A DNA stretch of 64,000 nt from Candidatus Kapaibacterium sp. (GTDB taxonomy: Bacteria > Bacteroidota > Ignavibacteria > Kapaibacteriales > UBA2268): assembly GCA_026390695.1 (NCBI GenBank), contig JAPLFL010000094.1, positions 37,843-101,842 of the forward strand. Direction: 5' to 3'. The position numbers were made by a program, and so were the translations under genes. Of this stretch, positions 29,220 through 37,481 are shown piece after piece. The notes beneath the pieces are model-generated. The model saw only the letters and a program-made list of their open reading frames with translations. It did no database searches and was not told the origin of the DNA. Numbering within the stretch: the stretch's first letter is position 1; every line of letters starts with the position of its first letter.

Positions 29220-29708
29220 ATGCGAGATAGTAGATTTATCGCCATTCATCGTGGCGGACAACTTCAAAAGGAACATCATTATTTATTAATGAATTGGGCA
29301 TGCCTTTGTGCGGAGCATGTTTTGCCTCTTTTTGGCGAAAAGATTGATGAACATTTATTAAATGCGCTTAGAATAGGAAAAGCATGGACTTACAGCAAAG
29401 CTACTGTTGGCGATGCAAGAAAAGCAGCCGTTCTTTCGCACGCAATTGCAAGAGAATCGGTAAATCCAGTATCTATTGCAGTTGCACGCGCCGTTGGTCA
29501 TGCTGTTGCGACCGCTCATTGCGCTGACCATTCATTAGGAGGAGCGATTTATGCCTTAAAAGCGGTCAAATTTTCCGGCAGAAGCGTATTTGAGGAGAGA
29601 GTTTGGCAAAATGAGCACTTAGAAGATGAAATCAAGGAGCTTATTTTAAGCGCGAGGACAGTTAAAGAGCAGGGATTTAGAGATTTGCGGGAATTTATTT
29701 TGCTTTGA
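29220..29708 (+). CDS. Imm-5-like putative immunity protein
   Basis: 162 residues from ATG 29220 (an upstream TTG at 29205 adds five poorly conserved residues). Alpha-helical, with the family signature MRDSRFIAIHRGGQL at the start, LMNWACLCAEHVLPLFGE, ARKAAVLSHAIARE and ARAVGHAVATAHCADHSLGGA. Proteins of this type are annotated as putative immunity proteins of polymorphic toxin systems. No toxin gene is adjacent, so the role here is undetermined. Confidence 0.8.
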   Translation: MRDSRFIAIHRGGQLQKEHHYLLMNWACLCAEHVLPLFGEKIDEHLLNALRIGKAWTYSKATVGDARKAAVLSHAIARESVNPVSIAVARAVGHAVATAHCADHSLGGAIYALKAVKFSGRSVFEERVWQNEHLEDEIKELILSARTVKEQGFRDLREFILL

Positions 29709-29810
29709 TAAGCTATTGATTTGATTGGAAATTAATTTTCTCTTGCATTATCTCCGATATTTTACGTAAATTGGATTTGGAATCATTTCGATAGGAAATA
29801 TTTGAAGTTA

Positions 29811-31490
29811 TCACAGGGAATAATTAATCATTATTTCAACTTTGTCAGGCATTGATGATTTAAATTCTATCAATCTTTGCTTTAAAACTGTTGCCCGATT
29901 AGAATCAATTGCAAAAAAAGTTACTTTTTCATCGGAGCAAATATAATTATCCGGTAAGCGCCATGATGCCACTTCAATCCATGTTTTGGGTATTTTATCA
30001 ATATATATATCTTTGAAAAGAACAATCATTTCGGTTTTATTCGCCTTGCTTATTGAATCTATAAAATGAGTGTTGAAATTTCCAGACCGCTTTGCTTTTA
30101 CAATATCAACCGAGCCCAAACCCTCCAAGTCTATATTTCGCGAATTTCCAAAATAATCCACAGCTCCAATATCGCAAGCGATTGTGCCCCGATTCTGATA
30201 ATTTTTCTCAATAAACTTAGCCATTTGATATTGCTGACAATATATATTATTGGAAATCTGTGGAATGTTAAAATAAAGTTTCAATACCGTGCTAAAAATT
30301 GGAGATATGCTGACTAAAACCAAACCAATGATAATCAGTCGTTTGTTAAGAAATTTAGGAAGTTTCAAACCAGATTTCATAAAATATTTAATTGATATAA
30401 ACATGATAAAGATAAAAATTCCTATTAAATAGAACTCATATCTCATTGAAGTATATGTAAGTATAATAGAATACTGGAGGTGCATCAATAAAACTAAAAT
30501 GAACATCATATTATATACAGCAATTTTAGTGAAAAATCTTCTTTCAATTTTGATTGAGAAAATTAGAACAGAAATACTGATTAAAAGCATAGACATGATA
30601 TATCCGTACTTCATAATCTGCATTATTGCTTTGATACCGAAATCTTTAAATATTGCCGAAAAAATCCCTGCCTGCGATAGCGATGATTTCATAAGTAAAG
30701 TATTGGGCAGCAGAAAATTATTATTTAACATCGAAATATATCCGAAAATTAAGATTGGAAGCGCTCCCGAGATAAATACTAAAAATGCCAGACCGAATTG
30801 TTTTTTCATAAAAAGTAAGAATATTGCTGCTGCAATTATAAACATTCCTTCGTAACGCACTGCAGTTACAAGAGTTGACAATATCATCAGATAAATATTT
30901 TCATTTGATAATAAAGAAGTCCTAATCCTCCATTTTCTATTGTGCGAGTTTAGCGTTTGCTCTGCATCAGTTGGACTGTTTGACCGGTCACTCGACAGAA
31001 TATTAGTGAAAAAATAAAAAAAGCACAAATCAACAACTATCTGTAAAATATGCTCTAATCCAACAAAAATATTTGATATAAGTGGTGTTAGAAAAATGAA
31101 ACATGAAGTCGCGATTGATGCATGATTTTGTGACAGACCTTCCTTTATAAATATTTTATATAAAATATATAAAAAGAAAAGCGCTAATGCTAAATCTAAA
31201 ACGAAGTTGCTGTATTGACCTAATTGGAAAAATTTATAAAAAACAGCTAATATTAATGGATAGAGGATTGATGAAGAGGCAGAAACAAATTCAAATTTTG
31301 TTACACCCCAGATAAAATGCTCAACAAAATTTTTTACGATTGCCAAATGGATATAAGCATCATCTGTGATATAAATAAAATTTCCCTGATTAACTCTGAA
31401 AATCAGGAATAGCATTGGCAATAACGAGATGAAAAGTAAAGAAACAGGAAAAAAGAAATTTGCTTTTTCTATGTACTTTTTAAATTTCAT
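29811..31490 (-). CDS. Multi-pass GT-C-type glycosyltransferase-like membrane protein
   Basis: 559 residues with about 11-12 membrane helices. After the first helix comes the luminal loop YITDDAYIHLAIVKN: the acidic DD motif followed by YIH fits GT-C-fold (GT39/ArnT-like) glycosyltransferases using lipid-linked sugars. The soluble tail of about 130 residues includes IACDIGAVDYFGN and WEEVASWRLPDN-type sequence found in these uncharacterised proteins. Sugar and acceptor are unknown. It starts at ATG 31490 and is a lone gene. Confidence 0.75.
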   Translation of the reverse strand: MKFKKYIEKANFFFPVSLLFISLLPMLFLIFRVNQGNFIYITDDAYIHLAIVKNFVEHFIWGVTKFEFVSASSSILYPLILAVFYKFFQLGQYSNFVLDLALALFFLYILYKIFIKEGLSQNHASIATSCFIFLTPLISNIFVGLEHILQIVVDLCFFYFFTNILSSDRSNSPTDAEQTLNSHNRKWRIRTSLLSNENIYLMILSTLVTAVRYEGMFIIAAAIFLLFMKKQFGLAFLVFISGALPILIFGYISMLNNNFLLPNTLLMKSSLSQAGIFSAIFKDFGIKAIMQIMKYGYIMSMLLISISVLIFSIKIERRFFTKIAVYNMMFILVLLMHLQYSIILTYTSMRYEFYLIGIFIFIMFISIKYFMKSGLKLPKFLNKRLIIIGLVLVSISPIFSTVLKLYFNIPQISNNIYCQQYQMAKFIEKNYQNRGTIACDIGAVDYFGNSRNIDLEGLGSVDIVKAKRSGNFNTHFIDSISKANKTEMIVLFKDIYIDKIPKTWIEVASWRLPDNYICSDEKVTFFAIDSNRATVLKQRLIEFKSSMPDKVEIMINYSL

Positions 31491-31983
31491 CTTAATTTAC
31501 TTAATTTTAAAAAGTAAAATTACGATTTTTTTCTGAGAAAATCTTAGTAAAATTTTTAATACTCAATTAGAAACTAAAAAGACTAATTAAAGTCATTCAG
31601 CTATTGTGTGGAATGAAAACCGGAAATTTCAATAGATTGCAAATTAGAGAATACGAAGAATCTCTCTTACAGCCATATTTGGACAGTTTAGAATATTAAA
31701 AAGGAATTTCAAATATATTTTTTAATTCAAATCACTAAAAACAATAGTTTACAATAAACTTTATCAAATAAATCAACAGAGTGTGCCATTATGACAAATA
31801 TACAGCCATAATGACGTAGTTAGTATGCACCTATGTCAGCCTGTATTTATCAGCCTGCAATAATGGCGCATATTTATGCCGTTATGGCGTTATTTTGGTT
31901 CTGGCACGGTTTTCGTCTTTACTCATTTAGTTCATTGATTGTGAACATAAGTTTTTAAATAAATTTTATAAAGGAGTACTAAA
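31491..31983. other. 493-bp gap upstream of the hsp20 pair
   Basis: No full gene. A 28-codon ORF at about 31613-31699 (MKTGNFNRLQIREYEESLLQ...) has no recognisable relatives and may be a relic. The right half holds the GCCATWATG site cluster reported separately, then an AT-rich leader to the hsp20 ribosome binding site. Confidence 0.5.
31785..31889. promoter_or_regulatory. Cluster of GCCATWATG-type sites upstream of hsp20
   Basis: GCCATTATGAC (31785), GCCATAATGAC (31805, exactly 20 bp later), an inverted AATAATGGC (31859) and GCCGTTATGGC (31878) occur in 105 bp, starting about 200 bp before the first hsp20 ATG. Spacing of two helical turns between the first two suggests an operator for a dimeric regulator. 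No regulator is known to me for this motif. Confidence 0.4.
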
Positions 31984-32424
31984 ATGAGATTACACCACCA
32001 CAACACAGCTTGCTGTGCACCAAGTCCCGCAGTTTTTGCAGCACCATTTTTCAACGATTTTTATCGAGGAATTGCTAATCCCCATTCAAATGAATTTAGT
32101 CCGAGAATAGATATATCGGAAGATAAAACGAATCTTTACATACATGTTGAAGTTTCAGGTATGTCTAAAGAAGATGTTAAAATTTCGGTAAATGATGAAA
32201 GACTTTTGACTATCAAAGGTGAAAAGCTACCTGAGAAAAAATCTGATGACCATTCACAGATTCGCACTGAACGCCGTTACGGAAGTTTTGAACGAACTTT
32301 CAGATTGCCTGAGTCCATCAAGTTTGAAAATATCGCTGCTGCATATAAAAACGGAGTTTTAGAGCTAACAGTTCCAAAAAAAGAATCGGAGCAACCAAAA
32401 GAATATAACGTTTCGATTAACTAA
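31984..32424 (+). CDS. Hsp20 small heat-shock protein, first copy
   Basis: 146 residues. An N-terminal arm with His/Pro-rich start (MRLHHHNTACCAP) is followed by the alpha-crystallin domain from about residue 40: PRIDISEDKTNLYIHVEVSG, MSKEDVKISVND, RRYGSFERTFRLPESI and the conserved YKNGVLELTVPKKE tail. It is an ATP-independent holdase chaperone. The site AAAGGAGTACTAAA before the ATG is almost identical to that of the second hsp20 downstream. Likely heat- or stress-regulated from the upstream operator-like cluster. Confidence 0.93.
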   Translation: MRLHHHNTACCAPSPAVFAAPFFNDFYRGIANPHSNEFSPRIDISEDKTNLYIHVEVSGMSKEDVKISVNDERLLTIKGEKLPEKKSDDHSQIRTERRYGSFERTFRLPESIKFENIAAAYKNGVLELTVPKKESEQPKEYNVSIN

Positions 32425-32603
32425 AACAGTTCATAAAGTTTGTAAAGTGCGTAAAGTGCAGGATTGCGAACTTTTTTGAAAATAAAGCGTATAAGATATT
32501 AGAAGAAAAGTTCTTTTAATCAGCGAATTTGGTTTTGAATTAACCATTTACAATTAACAATTAATCATTAATTTATTAGTTTTATAATTTAAGGAGTACT
32601 ACA

Positions 32604-33053
32604 ATGGGAATTTTAAGAGTGGACCCCATGCGTGGGTTCGAAAATGTCGCACGCAAGATGAATGATTTTTTCGGCGATCTTGAAAAGGGCTTCAGTGTTG
32701 AATACGGAGCATTTATACCTCGCACGGATATTTCAGAGGATGCTAAGAATTTGTTTGTGCATGTTGAACTACCAGGGATAAAAAAAGATGAAGTTAAGGT
32801 TTCTATCAATGACGAAAATGTACTTATCATTAAAGGTGATAAAAAAAGGGAACAAGCGCAAGATGAAGCAAAATCGGAAACTACATTCATCCGCGTGGAA
32901 CGTGGCTTTGGCGAATTTACCCGTTCTTTCATGCTTCCGGATAATGTGGACAAAGCCAGTATCAATGCAAAATTTGAAAATGGCTTGCTCGAAATTATCT
33001 TGAACAAGAAAGAACCGGAAAAGCCTAAAGTGTTTGAAGTAGAGATTCTGTAA
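32604..33053 (+). CDS. Hsp20 small heat-shock protein, second copy
   Basis: 149 residues, a paralogue of the gene 180 bp upstream. The alpha-crystallin domain (from about residue 45) has PRTDISEDAKNLFVHVELPG, IKKDEVKVSINDENVL, RGFGEFTRSFMLPD and FENGLLEIILNKKEPEKP. The leader AAGGAGTACTACA matches the first copy's leader, consistent with a local duplication. A strong terminator follows at 33149, so the two genes may form one unit. Confidence 0.94.
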   Translation: MGILRVDPMRGFENVARKMNDFFGDLEKGFSVEYGAFIPRTDISEDAKNLFVHVELPGIKKDEVKVSINDENVLIIKGDKKREQAQDEAKSETTFIRVERGFGEFTRSFMLPDNVDKASINAKFENGLLEIILNKKEPEKPKVFEVEIL

Positions 33054-33148
33054 TTATATTTATATAATTCAGATGTTGTCTCATTAGTAGAATATTAGTA
33101 AAAACAGTCAGTCTCGCCTGCGAGGTAATTATTCAAGGATAATAGATT

Positions 33149-33181
33149 AAGGGTTCGGTAAGCCGAGCCCTTTTTTTTTTT
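33149..33181 (+). terminator. Rho-independent terminator after the hsp20 pair
   Basis: Stem AAGGGTTCGG (33149-33158) pairs with CCGAGCCCTT (33163-33172) with one G-T wobble, four-base loop TAAG, followed by an eleven-base T run. Classic intrinsic terminator. Confidence 0.9.
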
Positions 33182-33449
33182 AGAATAAATATTTACTTTA
33201 ATATAGTAGTAGAAAAATTTGGTCACAATGGCAATTCCTACTCTGTCTAAATAATATACTTTCCAGTTTGAAATTTTACAAATAAAAACATAATTAAATA
33301 ACAATTAACCGAAAATCTTCAAACTTTTATAAACTTTCAACTTGAATCAGCTAAGATAGGCTGCCAGTTAGTATTAATCTTTACTTAATAATTTTAATAT
33401 TCATAACTCATAATTCATAAATAATAATTAAATTGCTTAATTATGTAAA

Positions 33450-33476
33450 TTGACAAATTATTTTTTTTTATCTTTG
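33450..33476 (+). promoter_or_regulatory. Candidate promoter for the symporter gene
   Basis: TTGACA at 33450, 13-bp T-rich spacer, TATCTTTG at 33469-33476. The same TTG / TATCTTTG pair occurs upstream of ridA. The -7 box is only 12 bp from the ATG at 33489, so the leader would be very short; GGAG between them may fall at or before the transcription start. Confidence 0.45.
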
Positions 33477-33488
33477 TGGAGTTGTCCG

Positions 33489-34967
33489 ATGAATTATTAC
33501 ATACTAATTATTGCTATTTATCTCATAGCCCTTGCTGTTTATAACTTCCTTCAGGCTAAAAAAGTTAAGAATCAGGAAGATATGATGGTTGCCGGACGCA
33601 GCCTTGGAATTACAAAAATGGTATTTACTCTTGTTTGCACTTGGATTGGATCAGGTACATTCATTGCAGGAGCGGAATTTGCTTATAATGCAGGTTGGAG
33701 TTCGCTTTGGATGCCAGCAGGAGCATGGGTTGGAATTGCAATAATTTACTTTTTAGCTGGTAAAATTCGGACTTTTGGTCAATTTACAATCGGTGATATT
33801 TTAGAAGTAAGATATGGACGATTTGCCCGATTGTTCGGTGCTATTGCCCTTATCGTAGCTTTCACAACTATAGTATCTTACCAATTCCGCGCTGGTGGCT
33901 ATATTTTGAATGTCATCACCGACGGATATATTAGTTTAGCCACTGGACAGGCTATAGCAGCAATTTTTGTTATTTCTTTCACGGCATTGGGCGGAATGAT
34001 TGCTGTAGCTCATACTGACCTTCCAAATGGAATAATTATCGTTTTAGCATGTTGTATCGCTGTTCCTTTTGTTATTATCACTTCTGGTGGAATATCTGCT
34101 CCTGCTGCTATTCTACCTGCAACACACTTTGAGATGTTTTCTTCAGATTTCGGTGCACATCCGATCTTGAAAGGATTATCGTATTTCTTGGCTACTGCAC
34201 TGCTTTTGCTTGGTGTTCAAAGTATGTATCAGAAATTTTATTCTGCCAAAACTCCATCGGATGCCAAGAAAGCTGTCTCACTCTGGATAGTCGGCACAAT
34301 AGTAGTCGAAACAGTTGTAGTTGTAATTGCAATTTATGCTTCATCATATTTTAAACAACATAATATAAATATTGATGCAGCGGCTGTAGTACTGGAAGCA
34401 GCAAAGAAAATGGTACCCGCTCCAGTTGGATTACTTTTGCTTTCAGCCGCAGTGGTAGTGGTTATTTCGACCGGAATGAACTATTTGCTTAGTCCATCGA
34501 CAAATATTATTCGTGATATTTACCAAACTTTTATAAACCCCAATGCTGATCAGCAGAAAATGGTAGTTCTTCAGAAAGTACTTATTGTTATCCTTGGTCT
34601 GGTAGCCTTTCTTATGATTTTTATTCCAACTTATTTCGGTATTAAAATTTCTGTTTTAAAATATGCTTATTTTGCATATACTATTTATGGAGTAGCAATT
34701 ACTCCTGCACTGATTGCTGCTCTTGCATGGAAACGAGCCACAAAAGCCGGTGGATTGGCAAGTATTGTACTCGGCGCATTCAGTGTAATTATTCTTGATA
34801 TTATACTTCCTTCGATTGCACCGTCGATAATGATAGCAGGCGATCCTTGGGGCATTCCGAGTATTTATCCGGCTGCATTAATTTCTATAGGCTCACTCCT
34901 GATCGTAAGCTGGATGACTCCTCAGCAAAGCGATGAAATTTTAGTGAAGCTGTTTCCGGAAGGATGA
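33489..34967 (+). CDS. Sodium:solute symporter (SSS family)
   Basis: 492 residues from ATG 33489, which has GGAG upstream and opens directly into the first helix (MNYYILIIAIYLIAL); an in-frame TTG at 33450 is inside the predicted promoter. About 13 membrane segments. Signature regions are RSLGITKMVFTLVCTWIGSGTFIAGAE-type TM2 sequence (substrate and sodium site), FTIGDILEVRYGR, and TALGGMIAVAHTD in TM5. Substrates in this family include sugars, amino acids, pantothenate and others; none can be assigned. It is followed by a hairpin at 35030. Confidence 0.9.
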   Translation: MNYYILIIAIYLIALAVYNFLQAKKVKNQEDMMVAGRSLGITKMVFTLVCTWIGSGTFIAGAEFAYNAGWSSLWMPAGAWVGIAIIYFLAGKIRTFGQFTIGDILEVRYGRFARLFGAIALIVAFTTIVSYQFRAGGYILNVITDGYISLATGQAIAAIFVISFTALGGMIAVAHTDLPNGIIIVLACCIAVPFVIITSGGISAPAAILPATHFEMFSSDFGAHPILKGLSYFLATALLLLGVQSMYQKFYSAKTPSDAKKAVSLWIVGTIVVETVVVVIAIYASSYFKQHNINIDAAAVVLEAAKKMVPAPVGLLLLSAAVVVVISTGMNYLLSPSTNIIRDIYQTFINPNADQQKMVVLQKVLIVILGLVAFLMIFIPTYFGIKISVLKYAYFAYTIYGVAITPALIAALAWKRATKAGGLASIVLGAFSVIILDIILPSIAPSIMIAGDPWGIPSIYPAALISIGSLLIVSWMTPQQSDEILVKLFPEG

Positions 34968-35029
34968 GATTAGTTATAAGTTAGGAGTTTTGAGTTAGGA
35001 GTTATTTCTGACTGTCTTTTATATTTTGT

Positions 35030-35063
35030 TTCTGTCATTGACGCATTAGCAGAAATGACAGAA
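35030..35063 (+). terminator. Hairpin after the symporter gene
   Basis: Perfect 10-bp stem: TTCTGTCATT (35030-35039) pairs with AATGACAGAA (35054-35063), 14-nt loop. There is no good T run. The arms resemble the CTGTCATT/AATGACAG parts of the MITE family, so it may be a relic of that element acting as a terminator. Confidence 0.45.
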
Positions 35064-35118
35064 TAAAACACTTATCCTTGTACTAACATGGTTAGGTGGC
35101 GTTAGGAAGATGTACGAA

Positions 35119-35144
35119 TTGTTCATTTTTTTGTATTATCTTTG
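35119..35144 (+). promoter_or_regulatory. Candidate promoter for ridA-DUF5683
   Basis: TTGTTC at 35119, 12-bp T-rich spacer, TATCTTTG at 35137-35144; matches the layout upstream of the symporter. It would give a leader of about 160 nt with a possible 7-codon ORF (MDFALAID) preceded by GGTGAGG. Confidence 0.45.
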
Positions 35145-35311
35145 TGTCACTATCATTCGAAGAGGGTTTGGGTGAGGTTTCTATGGATTTTGCACTTGCC
35201 ATTGATTAATTTGTCTTTATCCTTATAGATTTTCTAAAAATATTGCAATAAAACTACATTTATTACGTGAAGTAGTTAATTTTATTATTTATTTAGACAT
35301 TGATTAAAAAT

Positions 35312-35689
35312 ATGAAAGAAGAAATTTGTTCTGAAAATGCACCACAGCCAATTGGGCCTTATTCACAGGCTGTACGTGCCGTTGGTAACTTTGTATTTAT
35401 TTCCGGCCAGATTCCGCTGGATGCTACTGGTAATTTAGCCGGAGCCGACCTTTCGTCACAAACACATCAGGTTTTGAAAAATCTTGGTGCTATTCTGGAT
35501 AAATCAGGATTATCATACTCAAACGTTGTTAAAACTACAGTATTTATTAAAGATATGAACGATTTTCCGGTTATTAATTCTATTTATGCTCAATATTTTG
35601 AGAAGGTCTTTCCAGCTCGTTCAACCGTTGAAATAAGTCGCCTGCCAAAGGATGTTCTTGTTGAAATTGAAGCTATTGCCGTTTATTGA
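35312..35689 (+). CDS. ridA: RidA (YjgF) family enamine/imine deaminase
   Basis: 125 residues from ATG 35312; an upstream TTG at 35300 adds four residues. The full family signature is present: [51 protein letters not shown] and [24 protein letters not shown] (the Arg that binds the substrate carboxylate is in PARST). RidA hydrolyses reactive 2-aminoacrylate made by PLP enzymes. The DUF5683 gene follows at once and may be co-transcribed. Confidence 0.94.
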   Translation: MKEEICSENAPQPIGPYSQAVRAVGNFVFISGQIPLDATGNLAGADLSSQTHQVLKNLGAILDKSGLSYSNVVKTTVFIKDMNDFPVINSIYAQYFEKVFPARSTVEISRLPKDVLVEIEAIAVY

Positions 35690-35708
35690 TTTGGAGCTGA
35701 TTAATAAT

Positions 35709-36347
35709 TTGAAACATTTAAAATCAATAATAAAACAATTTTTGAAAACTAATATTCATATATTTGCTTGCACTGTGCTTTTGTTTTTATTAAATACTAT
35801 ATATCTTTATTCCGAGGATTCTTTATCAAGTTCAAAAAAACTATTACCAGAAAAAGTAATTTCCGATACAACGAAAAAGACTAAGTCCGATTCAACCATC
35901 AAAAAAGACTCAGGCCCAAAGATGTTAGATATGAAAAAATCATGGATTAATTCTATATTATGGTCAGCGGCTTTTCCGGGATTAGGACAGGTTTACGTTG
36001 AATCATACTGGAAAGCACCATTATTTGCCGGCGGTTTTGGAACATTAATATATTTTGCAATCAAAAATAACAGTGATTACAAAAACTATTATAATCAATG
36101 GCAACAGGCCAAGGATGCAAAAGAAAGCTTTATTACCATCAGTGAACTTTATCGCTATAGGGAATACTATCACGACGTTCGGGATGAGATGATTTTTTAC
36201 GCCGGAGTTGTTTATATTTTTGCAATGGTTGATTCTTATGTCGGAGCACATTTATTTGATTTCGATGTAAGCGATAAAATAACTGCATCCCTGAAAATTG
36301 ATTTCCTCAATGGCCAACCTATGTGCGGACTAAAGTTTAGTTTTTAA
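35709..36347 (+). CDS. DUF5683-type membrane protein
   Basis: About 212 residues if started at TTG 35709, which has GGAG 12 bp upstream and gives a signal-peptide-like start (MKHLKSIIKQFLKTNIHIFA, then VLLFLLN). An ATG at 35652 would overlap ridA by 38 bp and give 231 residues. A low-complexity Ser/Lys linker is followed by SWINSILWSAAFPGLGQVYV and KAPLFAGGFGTLIYFAIKN, the hallmark of DUF5683, then a soluble helical part and a terminal membrane segment. Envelope function unknown. Confidence 0.75.
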   Translation: MKHLKSIIKQFLKTNIHIFACTVLLFLLNTIYLYSEDSLSSSKKLLPEKVISDTTKKTKSDSTIKKDSGPKMLDMKKSWINSILWSAAFPGLGQVYVESYWKAPLFAGGFGTLIYFAIKNNSDYKNYYNQWQQAKDAKESFITISELYRYREYYHDVRDEMIFYAGVVYIFAMVDSYVGAHLFDFDVSDKITASLKIDFLNGQPMCGLKFSF

Positions 36348-36388
36348 AGTTTTTAAATTTTTTAGTTTATTAAGTTGTAGATTGGGTA

Positions 36389-36535
36389 TTACATCCTCAC
36401 GAACTTCTGTACTTTCGCTCCGGCTTTTAATATATAAATTCTAACAGCCAGCGCAGAAACATCTATTCTTGAACCTTCCGAAGGTTTGAAACCTTCGGAA
36501 GGTTGAATCACTCTACCCCACAACGGCCATATTGC
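36389..36535 (-). pseudogene. Remnant of a T9SS sorting tail in a shifted frame
   Basis: A 48-codon stretch in the +1 frame relative to the end of the Fn3 gene reads WPLWGRVIQ..., then SRIDVSALAVRIYILKAGAK and VQKFVRM, stop. The 'IDVS.L..giY..k.g.kvqKfv' pattern is that of the last 30 residues of T9SS type A sorting domains. The palindrome at 36472-36504 sits inside it. It is probably a decayed or disrupted C-terminus, either of the Fn3 gene or of another lost gene. Confidence 0.5.
36472..36504. repeat. Perfect 16-bp inverted repeat (palindromic element)
   Basis: AACCTTCCGAAGGTTT, one base, then its exact reverse complement; each arm is itself a near palindrome. It could form a cruciform or act as a bidirectional terminator between the converging DUF5683 and Fn3 genes. 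Confidence 0.85.
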
Positions 36536-37121
36536 TCGGCGGACTGGTTTCAGTGCCTTTCCTGGCTTTAATCTGATATTGGACAGGATGTCCAAGCGGC
36601 ATCCCAGCGTGAATATAAGTGGTCTTGGTAACAATATCCAATAATTGCCAGCCAGCAATGCCCATTTGATTGTATTCTATCACAAACTTGATCGAAGGTG
36701 CATTACCATTGCGGTTCCAACTCAGCTCAATCGTGCCGTCAGGAAGTAATACCGCAATAAGATCAGCAGGTGGTATAGGATGCTGAGGATATGAACCTCC
36801 TTCGCGTGTCGAAATGCCTAATAAAGCCTTTAAAGCAGGAGTTACAGCGGGATTTGCCTGTATTTTATTGACAGTTATCCGTACTTTTTCAATAATTGAT
36901 TCCTTTGTTGCATCTTTCGTTTCGACCGCAGAAGCAAATGCAGCTTTTTTCGCCTCTACATCAAGAAGATTTGTGGAATAAGTTGGCTGCAATGTTGATA
37001 TTGGGGTTAAATCACCCGCTATCAGACCTATTGCAGTGAGATTTGCGTTAGCAACTGTAAGATAATTCGCGAGCCAAGCAACGAAGTCGGCATCTTTTGA
37101 AGGGAAATAAGTGTTTGCCAT
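36513..37121 (-). CDS. Fibronectin type III domain protein
   Basis: 202 residues. The N-terminal half (MANTYFPSKDADFVAWLANY..., about 1-110) is a helical domain of a family common in Bacteroidota and other phyla, with AKKAAFASAVETKDATKESI and ANPAVTPALKALLGI. The second half (about 125-202) is an Fn3 domain: GTIELSWNRNGN, FVIEYNQMGIAGWQLLD, PVQYQIKARKGTETSPPSN. There is no signal peptide. A sorting-tail remnant in another frame follows, and a 21-bp minisatellite lies just upstream in an open frame with this gene but without a start codon. Confidence 0.75.
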   Translation of the reverse strand: MANTYFPSKDADFVAWLANYLTVANANLTAIGLIAGDLTPISTLQPTYSTNLLDVEAKKAAFASAVETKDATKESIIEKVRITVNKIQANPAVTPALKALLGISTREGGSYPQHPIPPADLIAVLLPDGTIELSWNRNGNAPSIKFVIEYNQMGIAGWQLLDIVTKTTYIHAGMPLGHPVQYQIKARKGTETSPPSNMAVVG

Positions 37122-37165
37122 AATACATCTTTCATTTATAATAAAACAAAACCAATTATTCTGAT

Positions 37166-37354
37166 TACTTTTATCAATTTTACCCGTACTTTTATCTATT
37201 TTACCCGTACTTTTATCAATTTTACCCGTACTTTTATCAATTTTACTCGTACTTTTACCAATTTTACTCGTACTTTTACCAATTTTACTCGTACTTTTAT
37301 CTATTTTACTCGTACTTTTATCTATTTTACTCGTACTTTTACTAATTTTCTTCT
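37166..37354. repeat. 21-bp minisatellite, eight copies plus a degenerate ninth
   Basis: Units start at 37166, 37187, 37208 and so on to 37313, each TACTTTTA(T/C)CAATTTTAC or close variants ending in (C/T)CG; the ninth (37334) is degenerate. On the minus strand the frame that leads into the Fn3 gene stays open through the array (repeating K-S-T-(G/S)-K-I-D) but has no ATG, GTG or TTG before the Fn3 ATG. The sequence is unrelated to the array at 28092, yet has the same period. Confidence 0.95.
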
Positions 37355-37481
37355 TATTGTTTTAAATTATTCCATTAATATTTCTAAATTTATTATTACT
37401 TTTTATAAAATCATTTTTATCAATTACAATTTCTAAAAATATTTCATCAACAATTATCCATTTACCATCAGCCATTAACGA

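Noticed and set aside
31902..31925. sigma-54-like promoter (TGGCACGGTTTTCGTC) upstream of hsp20
   Set aside because: The -24 GG is present but the -12 position reads GT rather than GC, so it fails the consensus.
37354..37481. N-terminal extension of the Fn3 protein through the 21-bp array
   Set aside because: The frame is open but has no ATG, GTG or TTG upstream of the annotated ATG, and an in-frame TAA lies just beyond the array.
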